64,000 nucleotides of DNA, from positions 1 to 64,000 of the forward strand of contig JAWKXU010000003.1 in assembly GCA_041396845.1 (NCBI GenBank), written 5' to 3'. Position 1 is the first letter of the stretch. Each line of letters starts with the position of its first letter. This document shows, one piece after another, positions 16,020 to 23,948 of the stretch. The notes under the pieces are model-generated. The model worked only from the letters and a program-made list of their open reading frames with translations. It had not been told where the DNA came from and made no database searches. This DNA is from JAWKXU01 sp020446465. Its GTDB lineage: Bacteria > Pseudomonadota > Alphaproteobacteria > Sphingomonadales > Sphingomonadaceae. A program made the position numbers and the translations under genes.

Positions 16020-16433
16020 ATGGCGCAGGGGGGCGTTTCCGGCCAGAACGCGCAATCTCAGAAAGGGGATTGTGTGCAGCACTCCCTTTTTGCCGATCTT
16101 CAGGCACTGGCGGCTGACGGGCGAAATTTTCTCGAAGCTGAAATCGCGTTTCAAAGAACGCGCCTTGCCTATGCCGGCGGGCGTGGAAAGTCTGCCCTGA
16201 TCGCGATTGCGCTGGCGCTGGTGCTGGCGATCTTCGCCCTGTTCGCACTGATCATTGGTGTGCTGCTTGCCCTCACCCCCTATCTTTCTGCCTGGGGGGC
16301 AACGGCACTGGTCGTCGGCGTGCTTCTCCTTGCAGCAATTTTGCTCGCCATGTCCGCCCTGCGTAATTTCCAACGGATCAAGGCAGCGTTTCACGAGGAT
16401 GATGAGGAGCACGGGTTTCACAATGGCGAATGA
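16020..16433 (+). CDS. Phage-holin-like family (YqjE/DUF1469) membrane protein
   Basis: 137 residues from the ATG at 16020, which has AGGACGAG upstream; a TTG at 15984 is the alternative. A soluble helix (about 20-55, SLFADLQALAADGRNFLEAE) is followed by two membrane segments (about 62-85 and 92-115), then a charged tail FHEDDEEHGFHNGE. This is the plan of YqjE, which sits beside YqjD in E. coli. Its stop overlaps the next start by 11 bases. Confidence 0.75.
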   Translation: MAQGGVSGQNAQSQKGDCVQHSLFADLQALAADGRNFLEAEIAFQRTRLAYAGGRGKSALIAIALALVLAIFALFALIIGVLLALTPYLSAWGATALVVGVLLLAAILLAMSALRNFQRIKAAFHEDDEEHGFHNGE

Positions 16434-16773
16434 CGAACACCGCCTTGCTGAAGACCGTGCCTTGCGTAATACGGCGCGCGCTGTGCTTGACACGGACGTT
16501 GCATTGCTGCGCGACAGGCTTTCGCCATCAAACCTGAAAGATCGTGCCGCAGACGGCATCGAAGCGGCAAAGCTGAGAGTGTCCGATACGGTTTCGGACA
16601 TTACCACCAATCACCGTGGCGCGGCTGCCGCAGGGTTGACCGCTGTCGCAGCGGTGACCGCCCTGTTTTTCGGGCGCAAGACAATTATGCAGGCTTTTCG
16701 TGGCCCCCCGGTCGATGCTGCCGAAGAACCGGAAAACTCCCTCCCTCAACAGATTGAGAGTGATACCGAATGA
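16423..16773 (+). CDS. Small membrane protein of the YqjD/YqjE-like operon
   Basis: 116 residues from the ATG at 16423 inside the end of the previous gene. It is helical, with a motif like DUF3618 proteins (LRDRLSPSNLKDRAADGI) and one hydrophobic segment (about 68-85, AAAAGLTAVAAVTALFFG). Function unknown. The stop overlaps the next start (ATGA-type at 16770-16773). Confidence 0.65.
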   Translation: MANDEHRLAEDRALRNTARAVLDTDVALLRDRLSPSNLKDRAADGIEAAKLRVSDTVSDITTNHRGAAAAGLTAVAAVTALFFGRKTIMQAFRGPPVDAAEEPENSLPQQIESDTE

Positions 16774-17273
16774 TGACCAAGCCCGACTCTGGCGCTGATT
16801 CCCGAAGCGATTTGCGTACCCGTGTGGAGGCCGCCCGTGAGCGGAACGCTGACAGGCTGGCTAACACCGCGCGTCGTGTGCGCGATGATGCCAAACAGAT
16901 CGTGCGCGAGCATCCGGTGGCAGTCATCGGCAGTGCCATCGCGATTGGCGCTGTGCTGGCGGCGTTTCTTCCACGCCGGAACCGAAAGTTCATTGCCGCC
17001 AAAAGCGCTGCACTGGGCGCAAGTGGCGGCAAGGTTGCGATCGACCTTGCCATGAAAGCTGTGACGGCGATGATTGCTGCTGGCGCTGCCAGCAGAGATA
17101 GCATCAAGGCTGCGGGCAATTCCGCCATGGACAGCGCGCACGGAATGGGTCAAGAACTGGAACGACTGGCTGTCGAAGCGACGGACAAGGCGCGTGAAAT
17201 TGGTGAGAATGCTGCCACACGCGGATCGAACGTCGCTTCAAAAGTGCGGGACCGCGTGAAAAAATCAATCTGA
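16770..17273 (+). CDS. Second DUF883-like anchored helical protein
   Basis: 167 residues. N-terminal amphipathic helix (DLRTRVEAARERNADRLANTARRV), then KQIVREHPVAVIGSAIAIGAVLAAF, the 'REHP' plus membrane segment typical of DUF883/ElaB-type proteins, followed by a second helical Ala/Met-rich part and a Lys-rich end. Here the anchor is central rather than C-terminal. Last of four overlapping genes (15442-17273), which implies equal dosage and probably one complex at the inner membrane. Confidence 0.65.
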   Translation: MMTKPDSGADSRSDLRTRVEAARERNADRLANTARRVRDDAKQIVREHPVAVIGSAIAIGAVLAAFLPRRNRKFIAAKSAALGASGGKVAIDLAMKAVTAMIAAGAASRDSIKAAGNSAMDSAHGMGQELERLAVEATDKAREIGENAATRGSNVASKVRDRVKKSI

Positions 17274-17294
17274 CGCACCACACCAGACAGTTGA

Positions 17295-17323
17295 ACTGAG
17301 GAGAGGGTTTTTAAAACCTCAGT
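17295..17323 (+). promoter_or_regulatory. Hairpin before DUF4170 gene
   Basis: ACTGAGG (17295-17301) pairs with CCTCAGT (17317-17323), with GTTTT/AAAAC pairing possible inside. It lies 13 bases before the next ATG and lacks a T-run after it. It could block or mark the leader of the DUF4170 message. Confidence 0.35.
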
Positions 17324-17336
17324 AGGGCCATTAAAA

Positions 17337-17564
17337 ATGCAATTATTACACCTCGTTATGGGCGGCAGGGTCAAGGATCCGCGCGGTCTGGAGTTCGAAG
17401 ATCTCTCGAAAGTCGATCTTGTCGGCGTCTATCCAAGTTACGCTGAAGCAGAGGAAGTCTGGCGCGGTTGCGCGCAACGCACTGTTGACGATGCCGAAAT
17501 GAAATACGTCATTGTCCACCTGCACAAGCTGCTTGAACCGAAATTATCGCAGGACGATGACTGA
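17337..17564 (+). CDS. DUF4170 domain protein
   Basis: 75 residues covering the whole alphaproteobacterial DUF4170 family: MQLLHLVMGGRV at the start, DLVGVYPSYAEAEEVWRGCAQRTVDDAEMKY in the middle and IVHLHKLLEP at the end. Soluble, function unknown. It is followed by a strong terminator. Confidence 0.85.
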   Translation: MQLLHLVMGGRVKDPRGLEFEDLSKVDLVGVYPSYAEAEEVWRGCAQRTVDDAEMKYVIVHLHKLLEPKLSQDDD

Positions 17565-17573
17565 CACGAAAAA

Positions 17574-17605
17574 CCCCCGCAAAGCTGCTGCCTGCGGGGG
17601 ATTTT
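17574..17605 (+). terminator. Rho-independent terminator after DUF4170 gene
   Basis: CCCCCGC (17574-17580) pairs with GCGGGGG (17594-17600), followed by ATTTTT. It lies 9 bases after the stop at 17564. Confidence 0.85.
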
Positions 17606-17639
17606 TGTACAGAAGTGTAAATCGCAAAGTGCGTCGAAG

Positions 17640-18107
17640 TTAAATAAACTCGATCTTGTCGACGAGATAGAACTTGTCACCTGATGGCACGGTGACTTCG
17701 ATTTCCTCGCCGACCTTACGCCCGATCAGCGCCTTGCCCAGCGGCGAGTTATAGGAAATCCGACCGACTTTGGCGTCAGCTTCGGTCTGGCCGACGATCT
17801 GGTAGCGCACCGGCTTGTCATCCTCATCCAGCAAGGTGACTGTTGCCCCAAAGACGATCTTGTCACCAGACAGACTGGTAGGGTCGATGATCTGGGCGCG
17901 GCTAACGCGATCCTCGATGTCTGCAATCTGCGCCTCGATCTGCCCCTGCCGCTCCTTGGCGGCATGGTATTCGGCGTTTTCCGACAGGTCGCCATGCGCG
18001 CGCGCTTCCTCAATCGCATCGACGATTTTAGGGCGTTCTTCCCGCAAAACCTTAAGATCGGCAGTCAGCTTCTCATAGCCTTCCGCCAACATCGGCACCT
18101 TTTCCAT
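17640..18107 (-). CDS. greA: Transcription elongation factor GreA
   Basis: 155 residues from the ATG at 18107 (family N-terminus MEKVPMLAEGYEKL); upstream codons are unlikely to be used. GreA rescues backtracked RNA polymerase by stimulating transcript cleavage. The N-terminal coiled coil (about 10-75) carries the acidic tip ARAHGDLSENAEYHAAKERQ. The C-terminal FKBP-like domain has GRISYNSPLGKALIGRKVGEEIEV. Its 5' neighbour on the same strand is carB; the gap is 169 bases. Confidence 0.96.
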   Translation of the reverse strand: MEKVPMLAEGYEKLTADLKVLREERPKIVDAIEEARAHGDLSENAEYHAAKERQGQIEAQIADIEDRVSRAQIIDPTSLSGDKIVFGATVTLLDEDDKPVRYQIVGQTEADAKVGRISYNSPLGKALIGRKVGEEIEVTVPSGDKFYLVDKIEFI

Positions 18108-18276
18108 TTGGCGCTTCCCCGTGTTCTTTCCAGCCTTACACAAGGCCAATATGAGTTGCACCACCCCCGGTCAGGGGTGGCCCTTCGGCATCATCCGGCA
18201 AAAACAACCCCGGCCATTTGTTGCCTTGCGGCGCAAACGGCTTGAACGGGTTGCGATGTCGGGAAGACGTCGTTTC

Positions 18277-21200
18277 CTAGCTGTAATAATCCTGAAGTGA
18301 GCGCACTTCAAGATCACTTGCGCTGACTGCCCCAATCGCGCGCGCCACAGCCAGCGATGCAGCCGCCGTGGTGAAATAGGGAACCTTGCCTTCGAGAGCG
18401 GACGCCCGGATCGACTGGGAGTCCTTCAGGCTCTGCCAGCCTTCGGTGGTATTGAAAATAATCGCCACGTCGCCATCAATGATCTTGTCGACGATATGCG
18501 GGCGCCCTTCCGCCACCTTGTTCACCAGATCTACTTCCAGCCCCGCATCGGCAAGATACTTCTGCGTGCCACCAGTCGCGACGACCTTGAAGCCGTTGGC
18601 GATCATTTGCTTTACTGCATCGAGAATCTGCGGCTTGTCGCTGTCCTTCACAGAAACGAACAGCACGCCTTCCTTCGGCAATTTACTGCCAGCGCCCAAT
18701 TGCGATTTGAAATAGGCGCGCGGGAAATCGGCATCGATCCCCATGACTTCGCCCGTGGATTTCATTTCAGGGGACAGGACCGGGTCGGTTCCGGGGAAGC
18801 GGCTGAACGGGAACACCGCCTCTTTTACGGCCATGTAATCGATCTGGCGGCGGATTGCCGGCAAGTCAGCCAGCTTTTCGCCGGCCATGACGCGCGCAGC
18901 AATTTTTGCGACTGGCGAGCCGACTGCCTTGGCCACGAAAGGCACGGTCCGGCTTGCCCGCGGGTTGACCTCGATCAGGTAAACCTCGCTGTTCTTGACC
19001 GCGAACTGGATGTTCATAAGGCCACGCACACCAAGCGCCATCGCCAGTGCTTCGGCCTGCCGTTCCATTTCTGCAATGACATCTTCGCCCAGGCTGTAAG
19101 GCGGCAGCGTGCAGGCACTGTCGCCCGAATGGACGCCAGCTTCTTCGATGTGCTGCATCACGCCTGCCACGACGACCTGTTCGCCATCGCACAGGGCATC
19201 GACATCGCATTCGATCGCATCGCGCAGATACTGGTCGATCAGCACCGGGCTTTCACCGGAAACCTGAACTGCCGTGGTGATGTAGTCATCAAGTTGGGCG
19301 ACGGAATCGACGATTTCCATAGCTCTGCCACCCAGCACATAGCTAGGGCGGAGCAACACGGGAAATCCGATCCGCTCAGCCACGGCTACTGCTTCATCGC
19401 GGCTACGGGCAATGCCGTTTTCCGGCTGCATCAGGCCCAATTTCGACACCAGGGCGGAAAACCGTTCACGGTCTTCGGCAAGGTCGATGGCATCGGGCGA
19501 CGTGCCCAGAATGGGAATGCCCGCATCTTCCAGAGGCTGTGCGAGTTTCAGCGGCGTCTGCCCGCCAAACTGCACAATCACGCCTTTAAGCGTGCCGTTC
19601 TGTTGTTCCACCCGCAGGATTTCCAGCACGTCTTCTGTCGTCAGCGGTTCAAAATACAGCCGGTCAGATGTATCGTAATCGGTCGAAACCGTTTCCGGGT
19701 TACAGTTGACCATGATCGTTTCATAGCCAGCATCGTCCAGCGCAAAACAGGCGTGGCAGCAGCAATAATCGAACTCGATCCCCTGCCCGATCCGGTTCGG
19801 CCCGCCGCCCAGAATGACGACCTTTTCGCGGTCAGATGGGGCAGATTCGCATTCCGGCTCGCCAAAGCTGGGGGCCTCGTATGTGGAATACATATAAGGC
19901 GTGATCGCCTCGAACTCCGCCGCGCAACTGTCGATCCGCTTGAACACGGGGAACACGCCCAGCTTGTGCCGCAGTTCGCGCACTTCATCTTCGCTGGTCG
20001 CACCGGCCATGGCGCGGATCGTGTCGTGCAAGAGGCCGGACCGCTTGGCCTGCGTTTCACCCAGTCCGCCCGCAACATGGACAGAACGCACGGCCAGTGT
20101 CGCCAGCCGCTTGTCCGAAAAGCCCATGGCCTTCAGCCGCCGCAACCCGGCCGCATCGACAGGGATGCCCTGCTGCGTGATCAGTTTTTCTTCAGCAATG
20201 ATTTCTGCGATGTGGCGCAGGAACCACGGATCAAAATGCGTGATCGCCTGCACGTCCTCCACGCTGAACCCTTCGCGGAAGGCCTGGGCAATCCGCAAGA
20301 TACGTTCCGGCGAACGCTTGGACAGGGCATCGGTGATGGCATCACGGTCCGCGCCTTCCAGTTCGACCACGCGGTTGAACCCGTCCAGCCCGGTTTCCAG
20401 CCCGCGAAGGGCCTTTTGCATCGATTCCTTGAAGTTGCGGCCAATGGCCATGACTTCACCGACCGATTTCATCGCGGTGGAAAGCTCTGCCTTTGCGCCT
20501 TTGAACTTCTCGAACGTGAAGCGCGGAATCTTGGTGACGACATAGTCAATCGTCGGTTCAAAGCTGGCAGGCGTCGCCCCGGTGATTTCGTTGGTGATTT
20601 CATCCAGCGTGTAGCCGACGGCAAGTTTCGCCGCGACGCGCGCAATAGGAAAGCCGGTGGCTTTCGAAGCGAGCGCGGAGGACCGCGACACGCGCGGGTT
20701 CATCTCGATAACGATCAGGCGGCCGTCCGCGGGATTGACGGCGAACTGCACGTTCGACCCACCTGTTTCCACACCGATTTCACGCAGCACGGCAATCGAG
20801 GCCGAGCGCATGATCTGATATTCCTTGTCAGTCAGCGTCAGCGCCGGGGCAACCGTGATGGAATCGCCGGTGTGGACGCCCATCGGGTCCACGTTTTCGA
20901 TGGAACAGATGATGATGGCATTGTCCGCACGGTCGCGGACGACTTCCATCTCGTATTCCTTCCAGCCGAGCAGCGATTCCTCGATCAGCACTTCCGTCGT
21001 CGGGCTGGCGTCCAGCCCTTCGCGCACGATGCGTTCAAACTCCGCCTTGTTATAGGCAATTCCGCCGCCTGTGCCGCCAAGGGTAAAACTGGGCCGGATG
21101 ATGGACGGAAGCCCGGTATGTTCCAGCACCGCGTGCGCTTCTTCCAGCGTATGGGCGACACCGCTGCGGGCGGATTCCAGCCCGATCTTGTCCATCGCAT

Positions 21201-21600
21201 CGCGGAACCGCAAACGGTCTTCGGCCTTGTCGATAGCATCGGCATTGGCGCCGATCATGGTGACGCCGAACTTTTCCAGCACGCCCATGCGATCAAGGTC
21301 GAGCGCGCAGTTCAGCGCCGTTTGCCCGCCCATTGTCGGCAGCAGCGCATCGGGGCGTTCCTTCTCAATGATCTTGGCGACGATTTCGGGCGTGATCGGC
21401 TCCACATAAGTCGCGTCCGCCGTTTCCGGATCGGTCATGATCGTGGCCGGGTTGGAGTTTACCAGAATGACCCGGTAGCCTTCCTCCTTCAGCGCCTTGA
21501 TCGCTTGCGTGCCGGAATAGTCAAACTCGCAAGCCTGGCCGATGATGATCGGCCCAGCGCCAATAACGAGGATCGAGGAAATGTCAGTGCGTTTGGGCAT
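18277..21600 (-). CDS. carB: Carbamoyl-phosphate synthase large subunit
   Basis: 1107 residues from the ATG at 21600, normal length. It makes carbamoyl phosphate from bicarbonate, ATP and ammonia delivered by CarA, for pyrimidines and arginine. Two homologous ATP-grasp halves are seen (SILVIGAGPIIIGQACEFDYSG early and VVILGGGPNRIGQGIEFDYC near residue 610), with LLPTMGGQTALN and IVQFGGQTPLKLA, and a C-terminal allosteric domain (VATGGTQKYLADAGL). The ATG shares one base with the stop of the lipoprotein gene upstream (TAATG), so expression is coupled to it. Confidence 0.97.
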   Translation of the reverse strand: MPKRTDISSILVIGAGPIIIGQACEFDYSGTQAIKALKEEGYRVILVNSNPATIMTDPETADATYVEPITPEIVAKIIEKERPDALLPTMGGQTALNCALDLDRMGVLEKFGVTMIGANADAIDKAEDRLRFRDAMDKIGLESARSGVAHTLEEAHAVLEHTGLPSIIRPSFTLGGTGGGIAYNKAEFERIVREGLDASPTTEVLIEESLLGWKEYEMEVVRDRADNAIIICSIENVDPMGVHTGDSITVAPALTLTDKEYQIMRSASIAVLREIGVETGGSNVQFAVNPADGRLIVIEMNPRVSRSSALASKATGFPIARVAAKLAVGYTLDEITNEITGATPASFEPTIDYVVTKIPRFTFEKFKGAKAELSTAMKSVGEVMAIGRNFKESMQKALRGLETGLDGFNRVVELEGADRDAITDALSKRSPERILRIAQAFREGFSVEDVQAITHFDPWFLRHIAEIIAEEKLITQQGIPVDAAGLRRLKAMGFSDKRLATLAVRSVHVAGGLGETQAKRSGLLHDTIRAMAGATSEDEVRELRHKLGVFPVFKRIDSCAAEFEAITPYMYSTYEAPSFGEPECESAPSDREKVVILGGGPNRIGQGIEFDYCCCHACFALDDAGYETIMVNCNPETVSTDYDTSDRLYFEPLTTEDVLEILRVEQQNGTLKGVIVQFGGQTPLKLAQPLEDAGIPILGTSPDAIDLAEDRERFSALVSKLGLMQPENGIARSRDEAVAVAERIGFPVLLRPSYVLGGRAMEIVDSVAQLDDYITTAVQVSGESPVLIDQYLRDAIECDVDALCDGEQVVVAGVMQHIEEAGVHSGDSACTLPPYSLGEDVIAEMERQAEALAMALGVRGLMNIQFAVKNSEVYLIEVNPRASRTVPFVAKAVGSPVAKIAARVMAGEKLADLPAIRRQIDYMAVKEAVFPFSRFPGTDPVLSPEMKSTGEVMGIDADFPRAYFKSQLGAGSKLPKEGVLFVSVKDSDKPQILDAVKQMIANGFKVVATGGTQKYLADAGLEVDLVNKVAEGRPHIVDKIIDGDVAIIFNTTEGWQSLKDSQSIRASALEGKVPYFTTAAASLAVARAIGAVSASDLEVRSLQDYYS

Positions 21601-22133
21601 TATGACTGAAACTCGCACTTTGAGTTGAAAGCAAAAGACCTAGCCTTAATCATTAACGAAGGTTTATTTGACGTCCACAAATCGAGTGGTTGATCATTTG
21701 GTCCAAGGGTAAGGTTGTGTGTTTCGACTATACGTGAATCAGGAAATTGTACGATCCAAATGCCCATTCGGTTATCTCTTGGGTCTGGATTAAAAGATAT
21801 TTGCGCACCTTCTTCACTCATAACTACCATCTCCTTGAGAGCGTCACGGTGCACAATTTCTGGATTATCATCAGCGTCAAAGCCGAAAATTATAACCCCA
21901 TTTTCGATTTGGTCTGGAGAATAACCGTCGGCATAACTGTCTAAATAAAGGCCAACGCCTTTTGATGGCCCGCAAATTGCGACAATTCGCGATTTAGGCC
22001 CCAAATATCGGCTCGCATCGGTCCTCGCTGCCGTTAACTCAAGACCGTTAATCGATTCCGGCTCGTGGGTTGGTGTCGGACTGCAAGCAATCACAGCAAA
22101 TGACGTTGCAAGAGCTACGCTAAATGTTTTCAC
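21600..22133 (-). CDS. Putative lipoprotein inserted between carA and carB
   Basis: 177 residues, GTG start. A short hydrophobic N-terminus ends in VIAC, a lipobox-like site (Cys 17), then SPTPTHEPESINGLELTAAR. No known domain is seen in the rest (VGLYLDSYADGYSPDQIE, FGFDADDNPEIVHRDALKEMVV). The DNA is clearly more AT-rich than carA and carB. Its start overlaps the carA stop (GTGA at 22130-22133) and its stop overlaps the carB start (TAATG), so it is fully coupled into the operon. carA and carB are normally adjacent, so this looks acquired. Confidence 0.65.
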   Translation of the reverse strand: MKTFSVALATSFAVIACSPTPTHEPESINGLELTAARTDASRYLGPKSRIVAICGPSKGVGLYLDSYADGYSPDQIENGVIIFGFDADDNPEIVHRDALKEMVVMSEEGAQISFNPDPRDNRMGIWIVQFPDSRIVETHNLTLGPNDQPLDLWTSNKPSLMIKARSFAFNSKCEFQS

Positions 22134-23311
22134 CCCAACATCCCCACGAACTTCTCGAACAGGTAGAAGCTGTCTTGCGGGCCGGGGCTGGCTTCGGGGT
22201 GGTATTGTACGCCAAAGGCCTTCTTGCCCTTCACCGCGATGCCGCAGTTGGAACCATCGAACAGCGAAACGTGGGTTTCTTCCAGGGTGTCAGGCAGCGT
22301 GGCGTTATCGACCGCAAAGCCGTGGTTCATCGAGGTGATTTCCACAAGGCCGGAGCTATCCCCCCACCCTGCCCCGACGCGCTGGACGGGGTGGTTCGCG
22401 CCGCGATGGCCCTGGTGCATCTTGGAAGTTCTGGCCCCCGCCGCCAGCGCCAGCATCTGATGGCCAAGGCAAATGCCGAACAGCGGAATGTCCTTGTCCA
22501 GCAGAGCCTTGATAACGGGCACGGCATATTCGCCCGTTGCCGTCGGGTCGCCGGGTCCATTGGACAGGAACACGCCGTCCGGCTCCAGCGCCAGAATATC
22601 ATCCAGCTTCGCCTGCGCGGGCAGCACGGTCACACGCGCGCCGGCCTTCACCAGATTGCGGAAGATATTGTCCTTCGCCCCGAAATCGAGCGCGACAACA
22701 TGCGGTTTTGCATCGCGCGAGGCGCGGGCATAACCCTTGCCCAGTGTCCATGCGCCGCCTTCCCAGCTTTCCTTCGCCTTGCGGCTGACAAGTTTGGCAA
22801 GGTCCATCCCTTCCAGCCCCGGCCAGTCCTTCGCCCGCTTGATAAGGGCGGGAACGTAGAACTTGCCGTTCGGGTCATGGGCAATCACCGCATTGGGCGC
22901 GCCGGACAGGCGGATGCGCCGGGTAAGCGCGCGGGTATCCACCCCCGCCAGCCCGATCTTGCCGTTGGCTTTCATCCATTCGATAAAATCGCCTGCGGAA
23001 CGGAAGCTGGAAGGCTGCGTGACATCTTCACGCACAATGCAGCCCACCGCGCTATCCACTTTCGATTCGATGTCTTCTGCGTTCACACCGACATTGCCGA
23101 TATGGGGAAAGGTGAAGGTCACGATCTGGGCCGCATAGCTCGGATCAGTCATCACTTCCTGATAACCCGTCATGGACGTGTTGAAGCAGACTTCGCCCAC
23201 GGCGCTGCCAGTCGCCCCGAAGCCACGGCCCCAGATGACGGTTCCATCCGCCAGGGCGAGGATTCCTGTCGCGCCGTTTGGTTGCACGTGCGTAGAGGCG
23301 GGGTCGGCCAT
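22130..23311 (-). CDS. carA: Carbamoyl-phosphate synthase small subunit
   Basis: 393 residues from the ATG at 23311 (GGAG site 7 bases upstream); an ATG at 23329 would add six residues. It is the glutaminase subunit that feeds ammonia to CarB. Seen: the N-terminal domain with FNTSMTGYQEVMTDPSYA, and the class I amidotransferase domain with the catalytic Cys in FGICLGHQMLALAAG (about residue 265) and the His/Glu region GVQYHPEASPGP. First gene of the carA-lipoprotein-carB operon, divergent from the yqeY gene at 23485. Confidence 0.96.
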   Translation of the reverse strand: MADPASTHVQPNGATGILALADGTVIWGRGFGATGSAVGEVCFNTSMTGYQEVMTDPSYAAQIVTFTFPHIGNVGVNAEDIESKVDSAVGCIVREDVTQPSSFRSAGDFIEWMKANGKIGLAGVDTRALTRRIRLSGAPNAVIAHDPNGKFYVPALIKRAKDWPGLEGMDLAKLVSRKAKESWEGGAWTLGKGYARASRDAKPHVVALDFGAKDNIFRNLVKAGARVTVLPAQAKLDDILALEPDGVFLSNGPGDPTATGEYAVPVIKALLDKDIPLFGICLGHQMLALAAGARTSKMHQGHRGANHPVQRVGAGWGDSSGLVEITSMNHGFAVDNATLPDTLEETHVSLFDGSNCGIAVKGKKAFGVQYHPEASPGPQDSFYLFEKFVGMLG

Positions 23312-23484
23312 AGGGGCGCTCCGTTTCATAAGGGGTTCTGGCGATGTGCGCTAAGTCCCGTGGGCTAAACGCGATGCTGCACTGCGTCAACCTATCGGAT
23401 CACAAATATATTCGTTATAATCCTCGCCCCCGGCGTTCACCCTCCGGGTTGCCATTCCAACCAACTGACAGGACTTGATTTTCC

Positions 23485-23937
23485 ATGCTGCGCGATTCGA
23501 TCACACAGGCCCAGAAAGATGCCATGAAGGCCCGTGAGAAGGAACGCCTCGCCGCGATCCGCCTGATCCTTGCCAAGATCAAGGACAAGGACATCGAACT
23601 GCGCACGGTAGAGCACACCGGCGATGACGATGCGCTGGTGATCGACGTGTTGCAGAAAATGGCCAAGCAGCGGCGCGAATCCATCTCCATGTATGAGCAA
23701 GGCGGCAGACAGGATCTTGCCGGTCAGGAAAAGGCAGAGCTGGCCGTGATCGAAGGATTCCTCCCCGCGCAGATGAGCGAGGACGAGGTCAAGGCAGCCA
23801 TTGCCACGATCAAGGCGGACGTGGGCGCGGAAAGCATCAAGGACATGGGCAAGGTGATGGGCGAGTTGAAAGCCCGCCACGGGGGCGAAATCGACATGGG
23901 CAAGGCTGGCGCGCTGGTAAAGGCCAGCTTCGCCTGA
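23485..23937 (+). CDS. GatB/YqeY domain protein
   Basis: 150 residues, helical. It matches the stand-alone YqeY family, which resembles the tRNA-binding C-terminal domain of GatB: MLRDSITQAQKDAMKAREKERLAAIRLI at the start, EGFLPAQMSEDEVKAAI and MGKVMGELKARHGGEIDMGKAGALVK at the end. The precise role is not settled. It lies just before dnaG (11-base gap), where many bacteria have rpsU or yqeY in the macromolecular synthesis operon. Confidence 0.92.
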   Translation: MLRDSITQAQKDAMKAREKERLAAIRLILAKIKDKDIELRTVEHTGDDDALVIDVLQKMAKQRRESISMYEQGGRQDLAGQEKAELAVIEGFLPAQMSEDEVKAAIATIKADVGAESIKDMGKVMGELKARHGGEIDMGKAGALVKASFA

Positions 23938-23948
23938 CGCGCTGAGGG

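Noticed and set aside
18496..21609. A 1037-codon open frame on + strand antisense to carB
   Set aside because: carB is unmistakable on the minus strand; the opposite frame is open only because of codon bias and has no domain.
22124..23368. A 414-codon open frame on + antisense to carA
   Set aside because: Shadow of carA; low-complexity sequence and no ribosome site.
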